Shown here in pieces: positions 36,001 through 44,501 of a stretch of DNA of 64,000 bases; positions within the stretch are counted from its first letter, which is position 1; each line of letters starts with the position of its first letter. The notes beneath the pieces are model-generated. The model made no database searches. It was not told the DNA's origin and saw nothing but the letters and a program-made list of their open reading frames with translations. The position numbers and the translations under genes were made by a program. The stretch lies in NCBI RefSeq assembly GCF_030817495.1, contig NZ_JAUSZK010000001.1:2769001-2833000 (forward strand). The letters are read 5' to 3'. The DNA comes from Streptomyces sp. V3I7. Lineage in GTDB: Bacteria; Actinomycetota; Actinomycetes; Streptomycetales; Streptomycetaceae.

Positions 36001-39000
36001 CCTCGATCACCTGGCCGGCGGCGTCGTACTTGTAGGTGGTGACCAGGCCGCTGGGATAGGTGTCGGAGACGACCTTCTGGCTGGTGACCTGGCCCAGGCC
36101 GTCATAGGCGTAGGTGGCGACCAGACCGATGGCGTCGGTGGTGGAGGCCACGTCGCCGTTGCTGGAGTACGACACCTGGTTGACGGCGCCGCCCGGGGTG
36201 ATCGTCTTCACCGGCAGGCCCTTGGGGACCACGCCGCCGCCGGACGCCGGGTAGGTGGCCGTGCCGTCGCTGTAGACCGTCGTGGTGGTGCGGCCGTTCG
36301 GGAAGCCGGGCACCGCAGGGCCGGTGATGGCGGTCTGGTTGCCCGCCGAGTCGTACGTGTACGACGTCAGGTAGGTGTTGTCGGTCGCGGACGCCGAGCG
36401 GCCGTCGCGCTCGGTCAGCAGCTGGTCGTTGCGCGGGTCGGCGGTGGTCAGCTGGGCCGTGGTGTCGTCCGGGTAGTACGTGTAGTACTCGGTGTTGCAC
36501 TTGTTCGCGGCCTGGTCCTGGCAGGACGTGGAGGAGACCACGTTGCCGCGCACGTCGTGACCGGTGATGGTCATCGCCCCGTTGGGGTCGGTGACCGTGT
36601 GCTCGAAGCCGGCCGTGTCGTAGCCGAAGCTGGTCTTGTTGCCGAGCGCGTCGGTCTCGGTGAGCGCGCGGTTGTTGTTGGTGACGTCGTAGGTGTACTT
36701 CAGCGTCGCGGTCGTCGGCGTGGTGACCTGGACCGTCTCCACCGGCAGCAGGCCGGTGGAGTTCTTCGCGGCCTCGTACTGCTGGGCGACGTCCGCGTCC
36801 GACAGCTGCGAGCGGAAGAGGGAGACCTCGGCGACGGAGCCCTTGAAGTAGCTGGCGTACCCGGTGCTGTCGGTCGTGTTGTGGTGTGACTCGTCCGGCC
36901 AGTAGCCGCCGATGAAGCCACCGCCGACGTAGGTGTACGGCTGGTTGGACATCGCCGCGGTGCCGGTCTGGGTGCCGACCAGGGCGCCGTCGAGATACAG
37001 CGTCTGGCTGGTGGCGCTGGTGGAGAGCACCACGTGGTGCCACTTGCCGTCGGTGACCGCCGCCGAGGAGGCCAGGGGGTTGTCCGAGCCGGTGGAGAAC
37101 CAGTACTCGCCGTACAGCTTGCCGCTGCTGCCCACGTACAGCACGGGCGTGTAGCCGGTCGGGGTGGTGGCGTTGCTCAGCGGGTCCCTGCTCGCGCCGA
37201 GCAGGACGCCGCCCGCGGTGGTCGTCTTGAACCACAGGCTCGTCGACTCGGCGCCCGAGCCGGGTATGGAACCGCTCGGCAGTGTCACCAGCGAGCTGGT
37301 GCCGTTGAAGGTGGCCGCCTTCTGGTCGCTGAACGGGCCGGTGGAGCCGAGCGTCACCGTGCTGTACGTGCCGTTGCCGCCGCGCACCTGGTCCACGGCC
37401 GTGGTCGCACCCGCGGCCTCACCCAGCCGGAAGTACTCGGAGGGGGCGCCGCCGAGGACCGCGCCCCGGTAGGTGTCGCTGGACCCGGTGACGGTGGGCG
37501 TGCCCATCCCCCACGTGCCGCCGTTCTCGTCGGTGAGCTGGGTCAGCGCCGTGGTGTTCGGGTCGTACGTCATCGTCGCGAACGTCTTGCCGGACGGCCG
37601 CTTGACGGAGGTGAGCAGGCTCGTGCTGTGCGTGCCGTACGTGTAGAGCGAGTTGACGTCGGCGGCGACCAGCGGGCGGCTGTACCAGCCGACGTCCGCG
37701 ATGGAGCCGTTGAAGTAGGTGGCGTAGCCGTCCTTCTCGGTCGCCGAGTAGTGCGGCTCGTCGGGCCAGCTGCCGCCGAGGAAGCCGGTGCCGAGGTAGT
37801 TGAAGGACTGGTTCTTGCCGAAGGCGACCGCGCTCTGGATGGAGATGGTGCCGCTGCGCGAGCCGACCTTGGTGTTGTCCAGGTACAGGGACTGCGAGTT
37901 GCCCGCGGCGGACAGCACCACGTGGTGCCAGCGGCCGTCGGCCACGGAGGCGGAGGAGACGATCGGGTTGACGCCGCCGCTGTACCAGAACTCGGCGTTC
38001 AGCTTGCCGTCGGTGCCGACGTAGATGGCCGGGGTGTAGAAGCCGCCCGCCTGGCCGGAGCCGATGGGCTGGGAGGCGTAGGAGTAGAGGACACCGGGGC
38101 CCGCCGAGGTCTTGAACCACAGCGAGATCGCGCCGGAGTCGGTGTCGTTGCCGAGGTTCTTCGGCAGCGAGATGTCGGAGGAAGTGCCGTTGAATCCGGC
38201 GGCCTTGGCGACGGAGCCGGTCAGCGGGCCCGGCTGGCCGAGGGTGACGTTCTCGTACGTCGCGTCGGTCGTGCCCTCGTTGCCGAGGATCGCGTCCTTG
38301 GCGGTCGTACCGGAGCTCTCCGACAGCGGCCAGAAGGTGTGCGGGTCGAGGTCGAGCGCCGCGTTCTGGTAGCCGGAGCCGGTGGTGTAGCCGTACACGG
38401 TGCACTTGGTGGCCGACAGCGGCGAGCAGACCTTGGTGAGCTGGTCGCCGGTGTAGCCGTAGGTCCACGTCTGCACGGTGCCGGAGTCGCCCGGGGTGAC
38501 CGGGTCGGTGACGACGGTGGCGACGTGCGCGGCCTGGGCGCCGGCCGGGGTGCTCCAGGTCAGGGACAGGGAGCGGTTCGAGACCGCGGAGGTCATCTTG
38601 TTGACGTGACCGGAGGTCCAGGTCAGGTTCACCGAGCGGCCGTTGGCGTCCGTGACGGAGGTCAGGCCGTAGCCGCCGGAACCCAGGGACTGGGTGAAGG
38701 TGTAGACGGTGTCGTCCTTGTCGGTCAGCGTGTAGCCGCCGGTGACCGACTTGAAGGTGGCGAAGCGTCCGCCGCCCGGCGTGAAGGTGCCGTCGCTGTT
38801 CTTGCCGTAGCCGACCTGGGAGCCGTCGGGGTAGGTGACGGACACGCTGGAGACGGCGCCCGCGGCGGTGTACTGCTCGGTCGCCCTCGCGTCGAAGATG
38901 CTCGACCAGCCGGAGCCGAACGCCCCGGTCCAGCGCGGGTCACGGGAGTTGTAGGCACGCTCGACGTCCAGGGACGGGCCGACGGTGGAGATCGAGGCGT

Positions 39001-41035
39001 CGGTGTCGGAGGTCGTGTAGTTGCCGATGGACGCGTCGAAGCCGTGGTCGCTGCTGTTCTGCGACAGACCGGAGGTGATCACGGCCTGCGGGACCTGGAC
39101 GGACAGCTCGTACGTCGTGGCCGGGGAGTAGAGGTTGGTGGCGGAGTCGTACGCCTTGACGGTCCAGGTGTAGTTCTTGCCCCAGGCGAGCTTGCCGCTG
39201 GGCACGGTCCAGCTGCCGGTGGCGACGAGGCCCGAGTCGGCAACCTTGGTGCCGGACGCGTCGTAGACCTGGAACAGGTACTGGTTGCTGCTGCCGCTGG
39301 TGGAGTTGGCGCCGCCGGCCCAGGCCGTGAAGGTGGGCGTGGTGGTGTTCACGACCGCGTTGTCGGCGGGGAACTGCTCGTACAGCTGGGGCGCGGTGTT
39401 GCCGGTGTAGGTGACGTCGATCCACGGGCCCTTGCCCGGGTCGTTGAAGGAACCGAACTGCTTCCAGTGCAGGTTGTCGCTCGTCGCCGCGTACACCGCG
39501 AGGCCGTTGTCCTCAGTGGCGCCGCTGAACCAGCCCTGGATGGCGGAGGTGGTCAGGGGGACGGTCACCCAGTCGCCGACGGCGCGGTCGCCCGCGGTGT
39601 TGGCGCAGGCGTTCGGCACGCTCGGGGTCAGGTTGCCGATGGAGGCGCCCTTCGACGGGCCCGGGTAGGTGGTGACGGACTCCGGGGTCCAGGCGCTGGT
39701 CACCAGGGCGACGTCGAAGCGCTCGGCGGTGCAGGTGGCGGCCCAGGTGTCGAACAGGTGCAGGCTCGCGGAGGTGACGGTGGCGTTGGAGCCGTCCCAG
39801 GCGGTGTCCCAGTGGTTGACGAAGCTGTTCGCGGAGTGGGTGCCGGAGTCGTACGAGCCGACCTTGATGGTCTGCTCGTAGGAGCGGTCGGTGGCGGCGT
39901 AGCCGGACTCGGCGTAGGTGGTGGTCCAGCCGTCCTGGACGGTGGGGTCGACGGTGACCGGGAAGACGCGCTTGACGCTGTGCAGCCAGCGGCTGTCGAG
40001 GGTCACCTTCAGCGCGTAGCCGTCCTTGTCGCGGACCAGCTCGGTGGTGACGTCGTGGGTGGTGGCCGGGTCACCGGAGCGGCGGTTCACCTTCGAGTCG
40101 TACGCGTACGCCGGAGGGATGCGCTCGACGGTCTTGCCGGCCGGGCTCTTGAGGTCGATCCAGCCGTTGGAACGCTGGACGGGCTTCAGGCCTTCGAGGT
40201 CGAGGGGGAAGGTCCAGGTGTTGTCCGCGGCGGCGGAGCGCAGGACCACGGACTCCTTCACACCGGTCGCGGTGGGCGCGAGCCGCAGGTCGGTGGAGTC
40301 GAGGACGTCCTTGTACGTGACGGTCGAGCCGTCGGCGGTGCCCTTGACGGGGGCGGCGCCCCGCAGGGCGTAGGAGACGCGGTGCTTCTCGTCGGGTGCC
40401 AGGGTGGCGAGGTCGGGGTCGGTGGCCTTGGCGGCGAAGTCGACGGCGACGGAGTTGGCCTTCTCGTGCCAGCGGCCGTCCGGTCCGGCCCGCACGTCCA
40501 CGTCGATGGGGGCCCATCTTCCCTTGCTGACCTGGTAGTTGACCGGCGTCTGGGACAGCCGGCGGGTGACGGACCCGTCGGCGTTGTCGTAGACGGTCTC
40601 GGTGCGCGAGGACTTGGTGGCGTTGCGCTTGCTGGTCTTGGCGTTGAAACCGGCGGCGCCCGCGCTGCGTCCCTTCTTCACGGACGGAGTGTGCGCGTGG
40701 TACGCGGGCAGTTCACCGCGGCCCTTGCCGGGGGCGTGGCCCTTGCCGCGGTGGGCGGCGGTCACGTCGGCGGAGACATGGTGGCGGTGGTGCGTGGCGG
40801 TGCCGGACCGCTGGTGCGGCAGCTTGCCCCAGTGGGGGTCGGTGAACCAGGACGCCCACGCGGACGCACTGGCACCGGGCAGCTCGACGCGGCTGAGCTC
40901 CAGCCCCTCGGCGAAGGCCTGATCGGTCGTCAGCATGACGGCGAAGGAGGTGAGCACGAGCACGGCGACGGCGCGCAGGGCGCGGCGCATCAGGCGTGCG
41001 GGACGGGGGTGGTGCAACAGCCGGGAAGGCAGCAC
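30023..41035 (-). CDS. Giant secreted Rhs polymorphic toxin with HINT and Ntox15-like tip
   Basis: The product has 3,670 residues. Residues 1-43 form a Sec signal (RRALRAVAVLVLTSFAVML core). A DNRLRE-type domain spans about 367-543, and a DUF6531-like Rhs entry lies near 690. LamG-like domains lie at about 888-1131, 1195-1415 and 1942-2155, with YD repeats between and after them up to the core end YNPDTGQFRNKDSI near 2987. A Lys/His/Ala-rich helical segment spans about 3035-3183, then Gly/Ala hydrophobic segments. A HINT autoprotease (Cys3332 to the HN-C boundary at 3540/3541) precedes a 130-residue tip with His3619-x-x-Asp3622, resembling Ntox15/Tde DNases. The GTG at 41035 follows GGAG; a longer frame to 41104 lacks support. 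The overlapping downstream SUKH gene supplies immunity. Confidence 0.92.
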   Translation of the reverse strand: MLPSRLLHHPRPARLMRRALRAVAVLVLTSFAVMLTTDQAFAEGLELSRVELPGASASAWASWFTDPHWGKLPHQRSGTATHHRHHVSADVTAAHRGKGHAPGKGRGELPAYHAHTPSVKKGRSAGAAGFNAKTSKRNATKSSRTETVYDNADGSVTRRLSQTPVNYQVSKGRWAPIDVDVRAGPDGRWHEKANSVAVDFAAKATDPDLATLAPDEKHRVSYALRGAAPVKGTADGSTVTYKDVLDSTDLRLAPTATGVKESVVLRSAAADNTWTFPLDLEGLKPVQRSNGWIDLKSPAGKTVERIPPAYAYDSKVNRRSGDPATTHDVTTELVRDKDGYALKVTLDSRWLHSVKRVFPVTVDPTVQDGWTTTYAESGYAATDRSYEQTIKVGSYDSGTHSANSFVNHWDTAWDGSNATVTSASLHLFDTWAATCTAERFDVALVTSAWTPESVTTYPGPSKGASIGNLTPSVPNACANTAGDRAVGDWVTVPLTTSAIQGWFSGATEDNGLAVYAATSDNLHWKQFGSFNDPGKGPWIDVTYTGNTAPQLYEQFPADNAVVNTTTPTFTAWAGGANSTSGSSNQYLFQVYDASGTKVADSGLVATGSWTVPSGKLAWGKNYTWTVKAYDSATNLYSPATTYELSVQVPQAVITSGLSQNSSDHGFDASIGNYTTSDTDASISTVGPSLDVERAYNSRDPRWTGAFGSGWSSIFDARATEQYTAAGAVSSVSVTYPDGSQVGYGKNSDGTFTPGGGRFATFKSVTGGYTLTDKDDTVYTFTQSLGSGGYGLTSVTDANGRSVNLTWTSGHVNKMTSAVSNRSLSLTWSTPAGAQAAHVATVVTDPVTPGDSGTVQTWTYGYTGDQLTKVCSPLSATKCTVYGYTTGSGYQNAALDLDPHTFWPLSESSGTTAKDAILGNEGTTDATYENVTLGQPGPLTGSVAKAAGFNGTSSDISLPKNLGNDTDSGAISLWFKTSAGPGVLYSYASQPIGSGQAGGFYTPAIYVGTDGKLNAEFWYSGGVNPIVSSASVADGRWHHVVLSAAGNSQSLYLDNTKVGSRSGTISIQSAVAFGKNQSFNYLGTGFLGGSWPDEPHYSATEKDGYATYFNGSIADVGWYSRPLVAADVNSLYTYGTHSTSLLTSVKRPSGKTFATMTYDPNTTALTQLTDENGGTWGMGTPTVTGSSDTYRGAVLGGAPSEYFRLGEAAGATTAVDQVRGGNGTYSTVTLGSTGPFSDQKAATFNGTSSLVTLPSGSIPGSGAESTSLWFKTTTAGGVLLGASRDPLSNATTPTGYTPVLYVGSSGKLYGEYWFSTGSDNPLASSAAVTDGKWHHVVLSTSATSQTLYLDGALVGTQTGTAAMSNQPYTYVGGGFIGGYWPDESHHNTTDSTGYASYFKGSVAEVSLFRSQLSDADVAQQYEAAKNSTGLLPVETVQVTTPTTATLKYTYDVTNNNRALTETDALGNKTSFGYDTAGFEHTVTDPNGAMTITGHDVRGNVVSSTSCQDQAANKCNTEYYTYYPDDTTAQLTTADPRNDQLLTERDGRSASATDNTYLTSYTYDSAGNQTAITGPAVPGFPNGRTTTTVYSDGTATYPASGGGVVPKGLPVKTITPGGAVNQVSYSSNGDVASTTDAIGLVATYAYDGLGQVTSQKVVSDTYPSGLVTTYKYDAAGQVIEEHDPQLTDRVTGATHAAVTTSVYDDDGNVTSQSVSDASGGDHARTQNWTYDAYDRVATEADANAAEGAVNGNTTTYTYDTSGNKTKEVTSAGNETRYTYDAEGNLLTQGLMYTGDPVNPQPATLLTESSRAYDPAGRLVSITDAMGNTTAYTYTDDGLTATVKRTSANGQSTYTLESDVYDAAGNLTQATSDNGETVTKYTVDAASRTTSTELDPTGVDRVSTVSYTPDDQIASENDHDASGYDRTTTNTYDDMGNLLSETLYGDASGHPAGWWKLNQTAGRSVTDSSGTGNTATADPGVNWSDDAAQFSGSPTGTGDVIATNSPVLDTSSSYTVSAWVKLTDTSTYRTFVAQGGTNRPSFYLQYSKADNAYRFHIASQDATSPSAFYDAKASTAPTLNTWTHLVGTLDTATGAMKLYVNGTLAGSATDPSPWTGTGPLSIGGSKTAGGTVSDVVAGAVSNTQVYQRALSSSEVSSLYGKGRTGGTVGSSDEQKTTYAYDKRGLPKSMTDAENNTTDYAYDEAGNLAVTTAPAVQAEPDGTSPATVRPVTTSGFNTFGEAVEEQDPSGLVTTTVYDAEGNKVSETLPPYTPAGASQPNAGTTVWTYDSEGNQTSATTPGGRTTSYLYDQLGDVAQVTAPDGTKTHAVYDANGEQLSATDASGAQSQATYDYLGRQLTQTTLERYPSTRTLTATTSYAVTTGNPYGAHAASSTSPGGVTNTYGYNRAGDITSVTDGAGNTTRYAYDFEGNRNKTTLPDNTYSTTDYNADGDPITTRSYDASGTKLWETSQQYDGVGNMTAATDANGHTSQFTYDAAGTITQEVQPVDATTSITTTFGYDASGNRTRFTDGRGNSWRYTYTPWGQQEKVIEPTTAQYTSAADTTTTFAYDADGQTTNVTLPGGTTTAMTYDVNGQLKTMTGAGADAATAKRSFTYDAVGRVLSADTDEAGITGAEDHQAATHNAFTYDDRSDLLTTSGSAGTSSFAYNNDGAMTSRTDAAGTTSYGYDTAGRLSTLNDGATGTQLTYTYGQLNELRSVKYGATGQTRTFNYNTEHELTSDTLVQGASTLASFAYGYDDNGNLTSKTTTGVSGASSNTYGYDWANRLTSWNNGTNTTTYGYDASGNRIRNGADVYTYDARDQLTSDGTKTYSYSARGSMTQESSAGGGTVAYKTDAFGSQIVAGDQSYTQDAMGRNVSDRDTSDGSTRTFTYSGADNTIASDGDNTYTYDPAGGVVGIKPTAGGAVLALTDQHSDVVGTFTSGATALAGSASYDPLGKVVSTSSLTGHLGFQSGWTEPGSGDVGTASRWYNPDTGQFRNKDSISLNPVPNSVSANPFAYVDDNPLAGTDESGNCSWYDVVCGAKKAAHHVAHAVKHVAHAVKHVAHRVYHAAKHVARKVVHAVKHAARKVVHHVRDVYRATVRVVHRVYHYTVRHVRRAYHRVVHAVHSAYHKVSHAVHRVVHAVKKAAHKVAHVVKKAAHAVAHAARTAYHATVKAVKTAAKYAKHHAAAITSFVVSTAVFAGCEALTAGVGSIGCAAAAGAAGALVEQGFACAENGGDDCSVGAFAGSAVTGAVAGAVGGILGKIGGSLLAKAAPKAMKVVGGLFGKGATEAEETAATDATEAAASRAESEGAGTRAQSHSDDAGEAAEESGGSCPIRPHSFTGSTRVLMADGTTKAIDQVKVGDTVANSVPGAKGTEAHKVTDVIVTRTDHDFVDVAIKDTGKSAGKRLKTGVKAVAKKAARKAAFGLAASAAVLGALSGGHGHGHGVGHEPATAPVASVSTTNRDAHLTTTFHHPFYDETQSAFVEAKDLKPGDVLQTPAGTAEVTGVRLYHANTVTYDLTIGTLHTYYVEAGSTPVLVHNCNDAGEAEVRIPDWATDDQVKQFKAYVDAANDAIDKGLLSPTGRVSTKGAVRRAAAREAKAERARAEAAGTPYQGVAGHAPDAMWLGHGKPPTWIDMDLKVNSSLSGQGQRCPVGCTPKKFVIVDERGGQ

Positions 41036-41303
41036 GACTTCACTCCAGCGAGCGAGCAAGCGACAAGAAGCGCACCGATCTTGCCTGTCGTGAACATTCT
41101 GCAAACAGGCTCGAAAGGTGATCTTGGGCTGACCTTGACCGCCGCTTGTGCAACCGGCCCGACTTACATCGATTCACCCCCTTACGCCTTGTCAACTTCT
41201 TTGCAAGCACGTCGATATACCTGCATCAAGTGTTCAGGTAGTGCCTACTTGTGAACGCTGAGGTGTGGGCGTCTCACGGTGTGCCGCGTCCTGCGGCGCC
41301 CGC

Positions 41304-41740
41304 TCAGCGCGCGTGAAATCTCACCGGCGCCTTGGTGGGGTTGCCGCCGCTCGGCAGCTTCTGGTCCGGGCAGCCGGTGAGGACCTTCTTCATCGCGGCC
41401 TGCTCGGCTGCGGTCACCCACAGGCCGTACTTCTTCTTCACGGCGACCTGGGCGGCGACATAGGTGCAGCGGTACGCCTTGTTCGGCGGGACCCAGGTCG
41501 CCGTGTCGCCGTCCCCCTTGCCGCGGTTGGTGCTCGCGTCGACCGCCAGCAGGTTCAGCGGATCGTTGGCCAAAGCTATGCGCTTGCTGGGGTCCCAGTA
41601 CTTGGCGCCCTTCTGCCAGGCGTCCGAGAGGGCGACGATGTGGTCGATGTCGACCAGGCTGCGGCCGCGCCGGAAGGTGACGTCCTTGCCGGAGTAGGCG
41701 CAGTCCAGGGACATGTGGATCACGAAGTCGCCGCGCGTCT
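41304..41740 (-). pseudogene. C-terminal half of a split HNH endonuclease (GmrSD-C/DUF1524 type)
   Basis: About 135 codons encode the catalytic half of a secreted HNH nuclease: DIDHIVALSDAWQKGA (the His-rich beta-beta-alpha metal core), NDPLNLLAVDASTNRGKGD, TWVPPNKAYRCTYVA and a C-terminal helix. The expected signal/lipobox and the GRAPKTGY half are missing upstream. That half is found 4.8 kb away at 46552-46775 on the same strand, so one gene was interrupted. The boundary lies near 41740. Confidence 0.85.
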
Positions 41741-43790
41741 CAGCGAGCCGCGCTTCCTAGCCCACGCCCCGGCCGGCTTCGATCCCGGCGAGGGCGGCCA
41801 GCACCTGATGGTCAAAGCCCGCGTCCTGAAGGCGCCGGAGATCGAGCGGGCACCACAGACGCTCACTGGCGTCCAGACGGAGCAGGTCATCGATGCCGCT
41901 CGCACTGCGCGTGACCGGCTGCTGCTGACCGTCCTGGTGGAAGCGGGCCTTCGCATCGGCGAAGCCCTTGGACTGCGGCGTGAGGACATGCATCTGCTCC
42001 CCGACTCCACGCACCTGGGCTGCCGAACCGGTGGCGCGCACCTGCACGTCAGGCCCCGGCAGGACAACGTCAACGGGGCGCGTGCCAAAGCCGGGCGCCC
42101 TCGCATGGTTCCGCTCACACCGGAAGTGGTACACCGATACCGCGATCATCTCGCCGAGCGTGAACAGGTAGTCGGCTCCGCCGACTGTGACTACGTCTTC
42201 CTCAACCTCGTCGGCGTCCACGCGGGACGTCCGCTCTCGTACTCCAATACCAAGCAAGTGATTGAACGGATCGGGAGGCGCTGTGGTCTGACCGCCCGAC
42301 CGCACATGATGCGGCACACAGCCGCCACCCGCTGGATCCGCAACGGGGTCGCCCCGGACGTCGTACAGACCCTCCTGGGGCACGCCTCCTCGGCGAGCAC
42401 CGCCGTGTACTTGCACGCCCAGGACGAGGATCTCCGCGCAGCCGTCGCGGCCGTCGCGGCCGTCGAAAGTCTCGCGCCGGAGCGTCCCGAGGACGGTCAC
42501 GACTACTCCACCAGCCACCGCAGAGCCCTGCTCCGCCACTGGCGCACGTTCCTGGAATACGCCCGTCAGGCCGGGATGATGGACCACGTGCCCGGCGGGT
42601 TCGCGCTCAACCCCCGCTTCCACAGCATCGCCGCCGTGGAAGTGACCGAGGACGATCTCGGCCGCGCGATCCCCGAACACGTCATCGCCCAGCTCGACGT
42701 GCACCTCGGTCTGCTGGGCGCCTCGACGGGGTACGCGAGCGGCGGCTGGAGGGCCGCCGACTTCGCGCGGATGTACCAGGTGGTCTACGCGGTCCTCCGG
42801 GACACCGGCCGACGTCCGGGCGAGGTCACCAGCCTGCACCGCGACTGCCTGGAGCGGGTCGACGGCAAACCGACGCTGATCTACGACAACCACAAACGGC
42901 GACGCCACGGCCGTCGGCTGCCGATCTCGGAGACCACCGCCCAGCTGGTCGAAACCTGGCAGAAAGAGCTCGATGCGCTACCGGCCGTACCAGCCTGCGC
43001 CCAGTGGCTTTTTCCCTCACCGGGACAGCGCAACCGTCCACGCCGCGGGCATCTGAACACTTCGCATTTCTGCAACCGGATCTTCCGGAACTGGGTCGAC
43101 GAACTGATCCCTGACCTTGTGGACGACCGGCTCGACGAGGACGGCGCCCCGCACGCCTACGACCGGACCCAGGTCGTCCCGTACGGCTTCCGTCACGCGT
43201 ACGCCCAGCGTCATGCGGACGCGGGCACTCGCCCTGACGTCCTGCGGGAACTCATGGACCACCGTTCACTGGACGTGACCATGGGCTACTACAAGGTCTC
43301 CCTCAGCCGAAAGCAGGAGGCCGTGCGCACGGTCGCGGCACTCGCCGTCGACCGGCACGGAGCAGCCCGCGGATTCGGCGATCCCCTCGCCTACGAGGTG
43401 GAAAGCGTCGGGGATCCCTACGGCGGCTGCACCGAGCCGAGCAACGTCAAGGCCGGCGGCGGGCACTGCCAGATCCGCTTCCAGTGCGCCGGATGCGACT
43501 TCTACCGACCCGATCCCTCCTACCTCCCCGCCCTGGAACAGCAGATCGCGGACCTGCGGGCCGACAAGGAAGCCGCCCTGGCGATGGAGGCCGCCGACTG
43601 GGTCGTGCGCAATCTCGACGACCAGATCCGCGCCTACTCGAAGTCGGCCGACGAGATGCGGCGGAAACTCGACGCGCTGCCCGCCGAGGAGCGGGCCGCC
43701 GTCGAATCCGCCTCACGCGAGCTGCGCAAGGCACGTTCGGCAGCGGCCTTCATCCCTCTGCAGGCGCTGACGACACGGAGCTCCGAATGA
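41740..43790 (+). pseudogene. Fused Tn554-type TnpA-TnpB tyrosine recombinase, N-terminally truncated
   Basis: One open frame holds two tyrosine-recombinase catalytic domains. From an internal ATG at 41808, the first (TnpA-like) has GLRIGEALGL with Arg near 48, HMMRHTAATRW near 166, LLGHASSASTAVYLH near 190 and Tyr near 200. The second (TnpB-like) has the DTGRRPGEVTSL Arg near 335, GFRHAYAQRH near 460, LMDHRSLDVTMGYY near 484-492 and a Cys-rich tail (CAGCDFYRPD). The TnpA N-terminal DNA-binding domain and the long TnpB N-terminus are absent, and the join falls near 42440-42500. TnpC overlaps the stop codon by 4 bases. It is probably non-functional as a normal TnpA/B pair. Confidence 0.8.
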
Positions 43791-44386
43791 AAATCCCTGC
43801 TGCTTCCGGCGGCAACGACCGGAACGCCCGGGTCGAGCGCCTGCGCGTCAGCCGAGCCAAGGACAGCGAAGACAAGACCAGGCGTGCACTCGACGCCGTG
43901 GACGGCCTTCTCCGCTCGGGACGACGGATCACCGTCACCCAAGTGGCACGGGAAGCCTCGGTGTCCACGTGGTTCGTCTACAACCAGCCTCAGGTGCACC
44001 AGGCCGTTCAGGACGGCATCACCGCCCAGCGAGCGCGGGGGCGCCGCAACTCCGTCGCTCCGGAGGCATCTCAGGTGTCTCCGGCCGGGTTGCGGACGGA
44101 TCTTGCACTGGCCCGCGAAGAGATCAAGGACCTCAAGAAGGAGCGCGATCGGCTCCGTAACCGGGTCAGGCTGTCTCTCGGCGCCGAGTTGGAGGGCGTG
44201 AACCGGAATGAGCTGATCGAGCGGGTACAGCAGATCGAGCAGCGGAATACCGCGCTGGAGCAAGCGTTGTCAGAGGCCAGGGATCAGATCGCCGCCCTGG
44301 AGGGCCAACTGCGTGTGGCGGAGGACGACCTCACCGCCGCGCGAGCCAGTCTCCGCCGTGCCATGCGGTCCGTTCCGACTCCGTAA
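43787..44386 (+). CDS. TnpC-like DUF6262 protein
   Basis: This 199-residue protein overlaps the recombinase stop codon (ATGA at 43787-43790). It has a KDSEDKTRRALDAVDGLLRSGRRITVTQVAREASVSTWFVYNQ segment, the winged-helix-like mark of DUF6262/TnpC accessory proteins of Tn554-family elements. It continues as a long coiled coil (residues 95-190, REEIKDLKKERDRLRN and so on). TnpC influences transposition efficiency and orientation in Tn554. The gene appears intact. Confidence 0.88.
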   Translation: MKIPAASGGNDRNARVERLRVSRAKDSEDKTRRALDAVDGLLRSGRRITVTQVAREASVSTWFVYNQPQVHQAVQDGITAQRARGRRNSVAPEASQVSPAGLRTDLALAREEIKDLKKERDRLRNRVRLSLGAELEGVNRNELIERVQQIEQRNTALEQALSEARDQIAALEGQLRVAEDDLTAARASLRRAMRSVPTP

Positions 44387-44407
44387 CCCGTGCTGCATGG
44401 CCACACT

Positions 44408-44450
44408 TTGTGGTTGTCCGGTTCTCACCCCGTTAACCGGACAGCCACAA
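44408..44450 (+). terminator. Terminator after tnpC-like gene
   Basis: ttgtggttgtccggtt pairs with aaccggacagccacaa (one G-T pair) across an 11-base loop, between the tnpC-like gene and the convergent gene. Confidence 0.75.
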
Positions 44451-44501
44451 GGCACGTCGTTCCCACGGTCAGGACTTCACCGAAGCGGGTTCCGGGCATG
44501 C

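Noticed and set aside
41190..41195. A TTGACA element as the rhs promoter -35 box
   Set aside because: No acceptable -10 hexamer was found 16-19 bases downstream on the minus strand, so a promoter was not called.
37034..41254. A 1,406-codon open frame on the plus strand, opposite the rhs gene
   Set aside because: It is the antisense shadow of a high-GC gene. The translation is Gly/Val/Arg-rich without domain patterns, while the minus strand encodes recognisable Rhs domains.
41265..41739. N-terminal extension of the recombinase frame back to 41265
   Set aside because: This stretch is antisense to the HNH catalytic half, which has clear motifs. Recombinase-like sequence begins only near 41740.
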